Source of the DNA: Sulfurimonas sp.
Lineage (GTDB): Bacteria > Campylobacterota > Campylobacteria > Campylobacterales > Sulfurimonadaceae
Length of the DNA stretch: 5,648 nucleotides
Direction: 5' to 3'
Assembly (NCBI GenBank): GCA_027044845.1
Contig: JALUBM010000174.1
Location: forward strand, 1-5,648
In this document: positions 1-5,648 of the stretch, in pieces
Position numbering within the stretch: the first letter of the stretch is position 1
Layout: each line of letters begins with the position of its first letter
Position numbers and translations under genes: made by a program
The notes under the pieces: model-generated
The model's database searches: none
What the model was told of the DNA's origin: nothing
The model's input: the letters and a program-made list of their open reading frames with translations, nothing else

Positions 1-2
1 TG

Positions 3-110
3 TATATACAAATTACCAAAAGTAAAAGTATTAAAATAGAAGGATATTCAAACGTAAAATTATTCAATTTGTGGCTACTTTTTGATACAATTATAGCAAA
101 GAGGAGATGA
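3..110 (+). CDS. C-terminal end of an unidentified gene (partial, cut by left edge)
   Basis: This frame is open from the left edge to a TGA at 108-110 and gives about 35 residues ending in FNLWLLFDTIIAKRR. The other two + frames close early, with stops at 23-25 and 37-39. The tail is a hydrophobic stretch followed by a basic end, which reads like a real protein terminus, but no family can be recognised. The TGA overlaps the ATG at 107 (ATGA) and lies two bases before the GTG at 113. A strong Shine-Dalgarno for the cytochrome gene lies inside its last codons. That arrangement is typical of adjacent genes in one operon, and is the main reason for believing the frame. A 36-codon open stretch can also occur by chance, so confidence is limited. 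Confidence 0.4.
   Translation, partial: YIQITKSKSIKIEGYSNVKLFNLWLLFDTIIAKRR
101..106 (+). promoter_or_regulatory. Ribosome binding site that decides the cytochrome c start
   Basis: GAGGAG is a near-perfect anti-16S match. It directly touches the ATG at 107 (zero spacing) but sits six bases before the in-frame GTG at 113. Usual spacing is about 5-9 bases, so the site argues for initiation at GTG 113. Confidence 0.7.
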
Positions 111-112
111 GA

Positions 113-469
113 GTGAGATTTATTTTAGTATTTATTATTCTAATAGTACAACTATATGCGGATAAAGACTCTTATAATCGGGGTGAAATGCTTTTTTTTG
201 CCAACGGTTGTTCTGGTTGTCATGGTCCATCTGCTGAAGGAAGTAGTACATATCCTCGGCTTGCAAATAAAAAACAGGTATACTTGAAAAAGAAACTTAT
301 TGATTTTAGAGCGGGTAAAGCACAGAGTGTATCACAACAAATGATGTCTCAATTTGCTAAAAAATTGAGTGATAAAAATATAGAAGATTTGAGCTATTTT
401 CTTTCTCATCATAAAAAAGTAAAGTATGAAGATATTAATGATGATGTATTAGGGGGAGTTGGTTCATGA
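113..469 (+). CDS. Small exported monohaem c-type cytochrome (class I)
   Basis: This is an electron-carrier cytochrome c of about 118 residues, probably periplasmic or membrane-tethered. From the GTG start, residues 1-16 (MRFILVFIILIVQLYA) form a signal peptide with a likely cleavage after YA. The haem-binding motif is CSGCH (C33, C36, H37), preceded by the typical GEMLFFANG stretch. The probable axial methionine is one of the MM pair at 77-78, followed by the family pattern FAKKLSDKNIEDLSYFLS that forms the C-terminal helix. About 20 residues of charged, glycine-ending tail follow. The size and motif layout fit the single-domain c553/c4-like group; the redox partner cannot be told. The ATG at 107 would add only two residues (120 aa) but has no room for its ribosome binding site. 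The gene appears to follow the partial upstream frame in an operon and ends four bases from the convergent thioredoxin gene. No terminator hairpin is visible at that junction. Confidence 0.88.
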   Translation: MRFILVFIILIVQLYADKDSYNRGEMLFFANGCSGCHGPSAEGSSTYPRLANKKQVYLKKKLIDFRAGKAQSVSQQMMSQFAKKLSDKNIEDLSYFLSHHKKVKYEDINDDVLGGVGS

Positions 470-473
470 GTAT

Positions 474-977
474 CTAAGTACTTAAACTTGCCCACCACAT
501 TTTTATATATAAAGTGAATGTGCTTGAATATCCAACATCGCTAAATAAAAGCTTTTTATTTTTGTCATAAATAAAAGTCGTCGGAAAGCCTGCAATATGA
601 AATTTTGAAGAGAGCATACCATTCTTGTCATTGACTACTTTAAATGTGTAGTTATGCTCATGAAGATAGCTTTGAATTGCATCATCACTGCCAGATTTTA
701 CTGCTACTGTGACTACTTCAAAATGTTTAGATATAAAGTTTATATTAGAAGCTTCGAGTTTACATGTAGGACACCAAGTAGCCCAAAAATGTATTAAAAT
801 TGGTTTGTTATCTGCTATTTTAGATGCTTTATCATTGATAAGTTGAAAACTCTGTATAGTAAGTGGTTGTTGTGATAAATCACGACTTTTATATATACTT
901 ATTGCATTGGTAAGAAGGGTCATAGCAATAAAAAAGAAGATGATTTCTTTGAGGTAGCGTTTTATTTTATTTTTCAT
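474..977 (-). CDS. Membrane-anchored TlpA/ScsD-like thioredoxin-fold protein
   Basis: This 167-residue protein is probably a periplasmic thiol-disulfide oxidoreductase. A basic N-terminus (MKNKIKRYLK) is followed by a hydrophobic segment at about 12-28, with no clear cleavage site, so it is likely a signal anchor facing the periplasm. The thioredoxin domain runs from about 40 to 160. It contains the active site FWATWCPTCKLE (C69 and C72, a CPTC motif) and the cis-proline region GFPTTF (P132). The WATWCP.C form resembles the ScsD/MtbDsbE branch of TlpA-like proteins more than CcmG or plain thioredoxin; that subgrouping is my inference. Its substrate is unknown. It starts 30 bases after the dnaK stop on the same strand but lacks a clear Shine-Dalgarno (ATTAGACTG precedes the ATG), so expression may be low or depend on dnaK readthrough. 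It is convergent with the cytochrome c gene. Confidence 0.88.
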   Translation of the reverse strand: MKNKIKRYLKEIIFFFIAMTLLTNAISIYKSRDLSQQPLTIQSFQLINDKASKIADNKPILIHFWATWCPTCKLEASNINFISKHFEVVTVAVKSGSDDAIQSYLHEHNYTFKVVNDKNGMLSSKFHIAGFPTTFIYDKNKKLLFSDVGYSSTFTLYIKMWWASLST

Positions 978-995
978 CAGTCTAATAAGAAGATA

Positions 996-1019
996 GAGAT
1001 AGAGTAATTACTCTATCTC
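996..1019 (-). terminator. Perfect 24-base palindrome over the dnaK stop codon; possible weak terminator
   Basis: GAGATAGAGTAA at 996-1007 is followed directly by its exact reverse complement at 1008-1019. RNA from the - strand would fold as a 10-bp stem with an AATT (AAUU) loop. The last three codons and stop of dnaK form the 5' arm as transcribed. The bases after it (TATCTTCTTATTAG) are T-rich but interrupted. It is therefore a poor intrinsic terminator, and could instead be a 3'-end stabiliser or partial attenuator before the thioredoxin gene. Confidence 0.5.
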
Positions 1020-2894
1020 AGCATCTATTACGTCGTCATCTTCTTTTTTCTTTGCTGTATCAGCTGTTCCAGCTTCGCCACCTTGTTCTTGTTTATACAT
1101 TTGCTCTGCCATTTTATGGCTTGCTTCTGTAAGTGCTTTTACTTTTTCTTCTATTTGTTCTTTTGTTGCACTTTCATTTTTGAGAACTTCTTGAAGTTCA
1201 GTGATGGCAGCTTCAATTTTTGTTTTTTCATCAGTATCTAACTTATCACCCATTTCTGTCATAGATTTTTCAGTTTGAACGATGAGTGCATCTGCTTGAT
1301 TTTTTAACTCAACTAATGCTTTTCTTGTTTCATCTTCAGCTTTATGTGCTGCAGCATCTTGTACCATTTTTTCAATTTCTTCTTCACTTAATCCTGAACT
1401 TCCAGAGATAGTGATTTTTTGCTCTTTACCAGTTCCTTTATCTTGCGCAGATACAGTTAAGATACCATTCGCATCAATGTCAAATGTAACTTCAATTTGA
1501 GGTACACCACGTGGAGCTGCAGGAATATCTGTTAACTCAAATAAACCTAGAGATTTATTATCTTTTGCAAATTCTCTTTCTCCTTGAACGACGCTAATGC
1601 TTACTGCTGGTTGGTTGTCTTCTGCCGTTGAAAAAACTTGTGATTTTTTCACAGGAATTGTTGTCCCTTTTTCGATCACTTTCGTTGCAACACCACCAAG
1701 TGTTTCAATTCCAAGTGATAAAGGTGTAACATCAAGTAAAAGAACATCTTTTACATCACCGCGTAAAACACCACCTTGAATAGCAGCACCCGCAGCAACA
1801 ACTTCATCAGGATTTACCCCTTTATTTAAATCTTTACCGTCAAAGTAGTTAGAAACTCTTGTTTGTACTAAAGGTACACGAGTTGAACCACCAACCATGA
1901 TAATCTCTTTGATGTCGCCTTTGCTTAAGTCAGCATCTTTCATCGCAGTATTAATGTGTTCCATTGTTTCATCAACAAGTGTCTCAATCATTCCTTCAAA
2001 TTTTGCACGAGTCAGTTTTACAACTAAGTGTTGTGGCCCAGCTTCTGTCATTGTAATAAATGGCAGATTAATTTCAGTCTCTGTTGCTGCACTTAACTCT
2101 TTTTTAGCATTTTCTGCAGCATCTTTAAGACGTTGGAGTGCCATTTTATCATTTTTAAGCTCAATTCCATGACTACCTTTAAACTCAGATGCTAACCAAT
2201 CAACAATTTTATTATCAAAGTCATCACCACCTAAGAATGCATTTCCATCAGTTGAAAGAACTTCAAAAGTACCTTCGCTAATTTCTAATGTTGTTACATC
2301 AAATGTACCACCACCAAGGTCATATACTAATACATCTTCATCACTTTTACTGTCAAGTCCGTATGCAAGTGCTGATGCAGTTGGTTCATTTATAATACGA
2401 AGAACGTTTAGTCCTGCGATAGTACCAGCATCTTTTGTTGCTTTTCTTTGTGCATCATTAAAGTATGCAGGAACTGTAATAACAGCATCTGTAACTTTTG
2501 AACCTAAATAACTTTCAGCATCTTCTTTTAGTTTTGTAAGAATTTTTGCTGAAATTTCTTGTGGTGTATATACTTTACCCGCGACATCAACAGCAGCACT
2601 TCCATCTTTGTTTACAATTTTATATGTTACCTTGCTTTGTGCAACTTTTGCATTTTCTTCATTCATCATAAGACCCATAATTCTTTTTACTGATGAAATA
2701 GTTTTGTCTGGATTTGTGATAGCTTGACGTTTTGCTGGATCTCCAACTAAAACCTCTCCCTTATCTGTAAATGCAACAACCGAAGGCGTTGTGTTTTTTC
2801 CTTCTGCATTTGGAATTATTTTTGCCTCACCACCTTCATATACAGCGACACATGAATTTGTTGTTCCTAAATCTATACCTATTACTTTTGACAT
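1008..2894 (-). CDS. dnaK: Molecular chaperone DnaK (Hsp70)
   Basis: This ATP-dependent cytoplasmic chaperone is full length at 628 residues. The nucleotide-binding domain (1-382) shows the phosphate-1 loop [10 protein letters not shown] (5-14), the catalytic lysine K70, and E170 in [14 protein letters not shown]. It also has phosphate-2 [10 protein letters not shown] (191-200) with T197, the position of E. coli T199, and the adenosine motif [14 protein letters not shown] (331-344). The interdomain linker is DVLLLD (383-388), leading into [14 protein letters not shown] at the start of the substrate-binding domain. The helical lid runs from about 502 to 600. A Gly/Ala/Lys-containing disordered tail ends in [10 protein letters not shown], the usual acidic bacterial DnaK end. 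An AAAGGA ribosome binding site at 2901-2906 lies six bases before the ATG. It follows grpE after 104 bases and is probably co-transcribed with it from the promoter at 3568-3596. No dnaJ is adjacent. Nothing in the protein looks degenerate. Confidence 0.99.
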   Translation of the reverse strand: MSKVIGIDLGTTNSCVAVYEGGEAKIIPNAEGKNTTPSVVAFTDKGEVLVGDPAKRQAITNPDKTISSVKRIMGLMMNEENAKVAQSKVTYKIVNKDGSAAVDVAGKVYTPQEISAKILTKLKEDAESYLGSKVTDAVITVPAYFNDAQRKATKDAGTIAGLNVLRIINEPTASALAYGLDSKSDEDVLVYDLGGGTFDVTTLEISEGTFEVLSTDGNAFLGGDDFDNKIVDWLASEFKGSHGIELKNDKMALQRLKDAAENAKKELSAATETEINLPFITMTEAGPQHLVVKLTRAKFEGMIETLVDETMEHINTAMKDADLSKGDIKEIIMVGGSTRVPLVQTRVSNYFDGKDLNKGVNPDEVVAAGAAIQGGVLRGDVKDVLLLDVTPLSLGIETLGGVATKVIEKGTTIPVKKSQVFSTAEDNQPAVSISVVQGEREFAKDNKSLGLFELTDIPAAPRGVPQIEVTFDIDANGILTVSAQDKGTGKEQKITISGSSGLSEEEIEKMVQDAAAHKAEDETRKALVELKNQADALIVQTEKSMTEMGDKLDTDEKTKIEAAITELQEVLKNESATKEQIEEKVKALTEASHKMAEQMYKQEQGGEAGTADTAKKKEDDDVIDAEIE

Positions 2895-2929
2895 TTTATA
2901 TCCTTTAATTTAATTTTATATTTATTTAT

Positions 2930-2965
2930 TTTTTAAAACAGTGTAATTTTACATTGTTTTAAAAA
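2930..2965 (-). other. AT-rich hairpin in the grpE-dnaK gap
   Basis: The arms at 2930-2945 and 2950-2965 pair over 16 positions with a four-base loop and one mismatch (position 2941 against 2954). The mismatch is A·C in the dnaK-sense RNA and would be a G·U wobble in the opposite RNA. No U-run follows in the dnaK direction (AAATAAATAAAT follows), so it does not look like an intrinsic terminator. It lies 35 bases upstream of the dnaK start and could mark mRNA processing or stability between grpE and dnaK; that role is inferred. Confidence 0.5.
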
Positions 2966-2972
2966 TTAGTTT

Positions 2973-2988
2973 TGCAACTAATGTTGCA
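2973..2988 (-). other. Small hairpin just after the grpE stop
   Basis: TGCAAC and GTTGCA form a perfect 6-bp stem with a four-base loop, 10 bases beyond the grpE stop codon. A short T-stretch (AATTTTTA) appears about six bases downstream in the transcribed sense, too far and too weak for a convincing terminator. Together with the next hairpin it fills most of the grpE-dnaK gap. Confidence 0.35.
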
Positions 2989-2998
2989 TTGAATAAAT

Positions 2999-3529
2999 TT
3001 AATTCGCAACTACAACCATGGCTTCTCGTAAAGGTCTCTCTTTATATTTATACCCTCTTTGAAAAGTTTGAACAATTTGCCCACTCTCAACATCTTCACT
3101 CTCAATACTTTGTACGGCATTATGAATATTTGGGTCAAACGGTTCTTCGTGTGATACCATAGTTACACCATGCTTTTCAAGTGCTGTGGTGAATTGTTTG
3201 AGAGTAAGTTCTATTCCTTCTTTAAGTTTTTCTATAAGCTCTTGAGGTTGTGCATCTGCATCTGCAGATTGAAGCGCCATCTCAAGAGAATCTACAACAG
3301 GTATCATGTCTTTTGCAAATTTTTCATTTGCATATTCAACTGCCGTATATTTTTCACGTTCGAGTCTTTTTTTGATATTATCAAAATCAGCATGAACACG
3401 TGCATATTTATCTTTTAGTTCTGCAAGTTCTTGTTGCAGTAAATCTAATTCATTCTCGACTGCTTCAGCTTCTGCAGCAACTTCATCAGTCTGGTTTTCG
3501 TTATTATTTACATTTTCTTTATCGGACAT
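2999..3529 (-). CDS. grpE: GrpE nucleotide exchange factor for DnaK
   Basis: This cytoplasmic co-chaperone releases ADP from DnaK and often acts as a thermosensor. It has 176 residues, a normal length. An acidic, disordered N-terminus (1-25) precedes a long coiled-coil dimerisation helix (about 25-75), which carries ELAELKDKYARVHADFDNIKKR and the FAKDMIPVVDSLEMAL segment. The C-terminal beta domain (about 122-176) contains the family signature: EEPFDPNIHNAVQ (128-140), then QTFQRGYKYKERPLREAMVVVAN at the end. The alanine in LREAMV follows a glutamate where many homologues have proline (LRPAMV), a mild variation. An AAGGAGA ribosome binding site at 3541-3547 lies about 11 bases before the ATG. 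The gene is the first of the visible chaperone operon, with dnaK 104 bases downstream. hrcA, which precedes grpE in Campylobacter and Helicobacter, is absent; a divergent AsmA-like gene occupies that side. Confidence 0.98.
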   Translation of the reverse strand: MSDKENVNNNENQTDEVAAEAEAVENELDLLQQELAELKDKYARVHADFDNIKKRLEREKYTAVEYANEKFAKDMIPVVDSLEMALQSADADAQPQELIEKLKEGIELTLKQFTTALEKHGVTMVSHEEPFDPNIHNAVQSIESEDVESGQIVQTFQRGYKYKERPLREAMVVVAN

Positions 3530-3567
3530 AATTATTTAGTTCTCCTTTTTTATTGAAAAGATAACGT

Positions 3568-3596
3568 ATTATACATATTGAGTGTAACAATGTCAA
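3568..3596 (-). promoter_or_regulatory. Consensus sigma70 promoter of grpE-dnaK
   Basis: Read on the - strand, TTGACA (3596-3591) and TATAAT (3573-3568) are separated by exactly 17 bases, a 12/12 match to the vegetative promoter consensus. Transcription would begin around 3562, giving a leader of about 33 bases that includes the grpE ribosome binding site. So strong a promoter in front of a chaperone operon implies that a repressor holds it down, and an HspR-type operator overlaps the -35. Confidence 0.9.
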
Positions 3597-3597
3597 G
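3577..3597 (-). promoter_or_regulatory. HAIR-like operator, probable HspR binding site
   Basis: On the + strand the site reads ATTGAGT-N7-TGTCAAG. The HspR-associated inverted repeat (HAIR) is CTTGAGT-N7-ACTCAAG, so 11 of 14 positions match and the spacer length is exact. It covers the -35 box and most of the spacer of the grpE promoter, where bound repressor would block RNA polymerase. HspR, a MerR-family repressor that works with DnaK as co-repressor, controls this operon in Campylobacter and Helicobacter; its use here is inferred, since hspR is not in the window. Confidence 0.65.
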
Positions 3598-3617
3598 TAG
3601 TAGTTCTTATCTTTATA

Positions 3618-3630
3618 TAAGGTAACCTTA
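3618..3630. promoter_or_regulatory. 13-base palindrome TAAGGT-A-ACCTTA, possible operator
   Basis: Two perfect 6-base arms surround a single base, about 22 bases upstream of the grpE -35 and 147 bases before the AsmA-like start. It has the size of a dimeric repressor site and could serve either divergent gene. No regulator family is recognised from it, and short palindromes are common in AT-rich DNA. Confidence 0.3.
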
Positions 3631-3680
3631 GTCTAATAGTATCAAGTATCTTAATTTCTTCTTTAAAACTATTATGAAGC

Positions 3681-3758
3681 TTATCTTAAGTATCATTATA
3701 AGTACCAAACCAAAATAAATGATATATGTCATTTATTTTGGTTTGGTACTTAAGATAA
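3681..3758. repeat. Long inverted repeat / hairpin before the AsmA-like gene
   Basis: The core arms 3701-3722 and 3729-3750 are perfect reverse complements over 22 bases with a 6-base centre, TATATG. The pairing can extend outward: TTATCTTAAG (3681-3690) is the exact complement of CTTAAGATAA (3749-3758). Reaching it requires bulging out 12 bases (3691-3702) on the left side only. The structure ends eight bases before the GGAGA ribosome binding site of the next gene. No T-run follows in either direction, so it is not a standard terminator. It may be a 5'-leader control hairpin, a cruciform or operator, or the trace of a template-switch mutation. No second copy is seen in the window. Confidence 0.75.
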
Positions 3759-3776
3759 AATTAATGGAGAGATAGT

Positions 3777-5648
3777 ATGAAATATTTAACTTGGTTTATT
3801 GGCGTTTTAGCTGTACTTGTTACATTTGTATATGTAGTAGCTTTTACGGGATTTGGAAACTCTCTGCTTAAACCTGTTATAGAGAGTCAAATTAAAGAAC
3901 AAACAAAACTTGATTCAAAAATAAAAGTTTTTTCTTTATCTATGAATCGTTTTAAAGTTCTTTTGCAACTTAATGAAAATAATACTATAGAAGTCTTAGG
4001 AACATATTCGATTTTTTTAAAATCTTTTGACGTAAAATATAGAGTTGATTTGCAAGAGTTAAAGACATTGCAACCTTTAACATCTATGCAACTGCAAGAC
4101 TCTTTTTTTACGGCTGGAACGGTTAAGGGAAATGATAAACTTTTTACTGTTCGTGGAAAGAGTGATGTTGCAAAGAGTAAAACAGTTTACAAAATTGTTA
4201 TGACCGATTTAAATCCAAGTTCGATTATAGCAAGAATGGAGGCGGCTGATCTAAAATCTTTACTTCATATGCTAAACCAAAAATCTTATGCAAGTGCCAA
4301 TGTTAATTTAGATATAAATTTTAAAAATATCACACCACATAAACTTGATGGGGATATTTTGCTTATTACAAAAAATGGAAAGTTAAACTCTACAGTTATG
4401 AAGAATGACTTCAATATAATGATTCCGACTACAGCATTTGCCATGAACCTAAATGCAAAGCTTAAGGGGAATGCTGTTGATTATAGTTATATTCTTAATT
4501 CAAATCTTGCAAAGATAACTTCAGGTGGTAAAGTGATTCCCGAACCTTTACAAGTGAATGCAAAATATGCGTTACATGTGAAGGAATTAGCAGTACTTAA
4601 ACCTATAATTTCAGCTGATATACGAGGAAAATTAAATCTAAGCGGAACAGTTTTTGGAAATAAAGACAAAATGATAGTGAAAGGAAAAAGTGATTTAGCA
4701 TCTTCTAAGACGACTTTTTTGGCAATTTTACATGATTTCGCACCTAAAAGTGTAGAAGCTGATGTAAAAGGCTTAAAACTTCAAAAACTGCTTTATATGG
4801 TGAAGCAGCCGCATTATGCAGATGCCCTCTTTAATACGCATGTGAAAATTACTAATGCAAATCCTAAAAATTTAAGTGGAATTGTTACGTCTGAAATTAG
4901 TAATGGATTAGTTGACTCAAGATATGCCACTAAAGCGTATAAATTTAAAAGTTTAATGCCTCGAACAACTTTTAAAGCGATGACTTATACAACGTTAAAT
5001 AAAAATATTGTAGATACAAAACTCAATTTCGTATCAAATCTTGCAAATTTTGACATCAAACAGGCACGTTTTAATACAAAAGATGCTTCATTAAAAACAG
5101 ATTATACAGTAAAGATTCATAATCTTGATAGACTTTATTTTGTAACGCAAAGACATTTAAAAGGTATCTTGGCTGCAAATGGAGAGTTGAAAAAAGCAAA
5201 AGATTTGGATTTTACACTTTTGTCCAACGTTGCTGGCGGAAAAGTTGATGCAAAATTGCATAATGATGATTTTGTTGCAAACTTAAAATCTTTGCAGACC
5301 TTGGACATTCTCGATATGCTAATTTATCCAAAAATATTTAAATCTTCTATAAATGGGAAATTTACTTATAATCTAGATGCACAAAAAGGTGATTTTAGAG
5401 GCTTGCTTACAAACGGAAAATTTATGCGTAATCAAGTACTTGATTTAACAAAACAATATGCGCATATTGATTTATATAAACAACTCTTTAAAGGTGATGT
5501 TAATGCAAAAATTAAGAAAGAAAAAATTATTGCCTCTTTAAATTTAAAATCAAATACATCATCAATTGAGACTAAAAATACAAAAATAGATTCCAAAGCA
5601 AACACTATTGACTCAAAAATTGATATTAATGCAAATGGTAATCCTTTG
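3777..5648 (+). CDS. AsmA/TamB-like envelope protein (partial, runs off right edge)
   Basis: At least 624 residues are present, without a stop. The start ATG has GGAGA six bases upstream (3766-3770). A hydrophobic anchor at about 4-25 (MKYLTWFIGVLAVLVTFVYVVAF) is followed by NSLLKPVIESQIKEQTKLDSKI and then a short beta-rich stretch. This layout matches the AsmA entry pattern of a membrane helix, a Pxi-e-x-i helix, then a first beta domain. The rest is almost entirely alternating beta strands with no cysteine or catalytic motif, as expected of a periplasmic beta-groove protein. From residue 88 it consists of about three diverged units (see the repeat entry). The last visible residues, rich in Asn, Ser, Lys and Asp (TKIDSKANTIDSKIDINANGNPL), resemble the ordered strand ladder near the end of such proteins. 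By family analogy it may move or limit phospholipids or affect outer-membrane assembly. It is divergent from grpE and probably regulated separately. Family assignment rests on architecture, not on a signature residue. Confidence 0.72.
   Translation, partial: MKYLTWFIGVLAVLVTFVYVVAFTGFGNSLLKPVIESQIKEQTKLDSKIKVFSLSMNRFKVLLQLNENNTIEVLGTYSIFLKSFDVKYRVDLQELKTLQPLTSMQLQDSFFTAGTVKGNDKLFTVRGKSDVAKSKTVYKIVMTDLNPSSIIARMEAADLKSLLHMLNQKSYASANVNLDINFKNITPHKLDGDILLITKNGKLNSTVMKNDFNIMIPTTAFAMNLNAKLKGNAVDYSYILNSNLAKITSGGKVIPEPLQVNAKYALHVKELAVLKPIISADIRGKLNLSGTVFGNKDKMIVKGKSDLASSKTTFLAILHDFAPKSVEADVKGLKLQKLLYMVKQPHYADALFNTHVKITNANPKNLSGIVTSEISNGLVDSRYATKAYKFKSLMPRTTFKAMTYTTLNKNIVDTKLNFVSNLANFDIKQARFNTKDASLKTDYTVKIHNLDRLYFVTQRHLKGILAANGELKKAKDLDFTLLSNVAGGKVDAKLHNDDFVANLKSLQTLDILDMLIYPKIFKSSINGKFTYNLDAQKGDFRGLLTNGKFMRNQVLDLTKQYAHIDLYKQLFKGDVNAKIKKEKIIASLNLKSNTSSIETKNTKIDSKANTIDSKIDINANGNPL
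4038..5606 (+). repeat. Three diverged ~175-residue units inside the AsmA-like protein
   Basis: The units start near residues 88, 264 and 443. Units 1 and 2 align at a constant offset of 176: Y88/Y264, E94/E270, P100/P276, then VRGKSDVAKSKT (125-136) against VKGKSDLASSKT (301-312). They continue with LKSLLHMLNQKSYASA (159-174) against LQKLLYMVKQPHYADA (335-350), and NG at 200/376. Unit 3 is weaker: Y443, LKG-ILAANGE, LDILDMLIYP (509-518) and LLTNGK (543-548) fall at matching places. This points to internal duplication followed by divergence. Confidence 0.7.

Noticed and set aside
455..500. Bidirectional terminator between the convergent cytochrome and thioredoxin genes
   Set aside because: Only a 10-base AT palindrome (TAAGTACTTA) is present, with no GC stem followed by a T-run, and it lies inside the thioredoxin coding end.
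1597..2172. Two + strand open frames (1597-1779 and 1897-2172) opposite dnaK
   Set aside because: They lie antisense within the highly conserved dnaK, lack ribosome binding sites and have low-complexity Ser/Val-rich translations, so they are shadows of dnaK codon use.
2905..2985. Separate dnaK promoter in the grpE-dnaK gap
   Set aside because: A TTGCAA at the left and several TAAAAT/TATAAA hexamers occur, but the spacing is wrong (about 20 bases) and the AT content makes such matches expected.
3170..3418. Cys/Phe-rich + strand open frame opposite grpE
   Set aside because: It is antisense to grpE. Its composition mirrors the Lys/Glu-rich coiled coil on the other strand, and no initiation signal is visible.
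3560..3597. CIRCE (HrcA) operator at the grpE promoter
   Set aside because: CIRCE is TTAGCACTC-N9-GAGTGCTAA. Only a CACTC half is present on the - strand, and the partner nine bases away matches poorly. The HAIR repeat explains the same bases better.
3660..3730. Promoter of the AsmA-like gene
   Set aside because: Several AT-rich hexamers resemble a -10 box (for example TATTAT near 3670 and CATTAT near 3694), but none has a matching -35 at 16-18 bases, so no position can be chosen.
4487..4669. Short - strand open frame inside the AsmA-like gene
   Set aside because: It is fully contained in a well-supported coding sequence, with no ribosome binding site and no recognisable protein features.

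Overview
The window is AT-rich and carries an ordinary chromosomal housekeeping locus. The compact cytochrome c with a CxxCH haem motif, the grpE-dnaK pair, the low-GC codon use and an HspR-type operator in front of grpE together suggest a member of the Campylobacterota (Epsilonproteobacteria), with a Sulfurimonas-like relative as my best guess. That placement is inferred from gene content and protein style, not from a database comparison.

Layout from left to right: (1) positions 3-110 on the + strand look like the C-terminal end of an unidentified gene. (2) Directly after it is a small exported monohaem cytochrome c (+), whose better start is the GTG at 113 rather than the ATG at 107. (3) Four bases after its stop, a membrane-anchored TlpA/ScsD-like thioredoxin (-) ends convergently. 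(4) Upstream of that on the same strand are dnaK (1008-2894) and grpE (2999-3529), transcribed in the order grpE, dnaK, thioredoxin. A perfect 24-base palindrome covers the dnaK stop codon, and two small hairpins lie in the 104-base grpE-dnaK gap. (5) The 247-base region 3530-3776 contains a full-consensus sigma70 promoter for grpE-dnaK, overlapped by a HAIR-like (HspR) inverted repeat. It also holds a 13-base palindrome and a long, nearly perfect hairpin just before the next gene. (6) A large AsmA/TamB-like protein (+) starts at 3777 and runs off the right edge; its body is built of about three related units of roughly 175 residues.

Functionally, GrpE is the nucleotide exchange factor of DnaK, and the operator suggests heat-shock derepression of both. 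The thioredoxin and the cytochrome are extracytoplasmic redox proteins, and the AsmA-like protein probably works in envelope lipid or outer-membrane homeostasis. hrcA and dnaJ are not next to grpE-dnaK here. I see no mobile element, CRISPR array, RNA gene or clearly novel system. The most interesting non-coding signals are the HspR-type operator and the long hairpin at 3681-3758.
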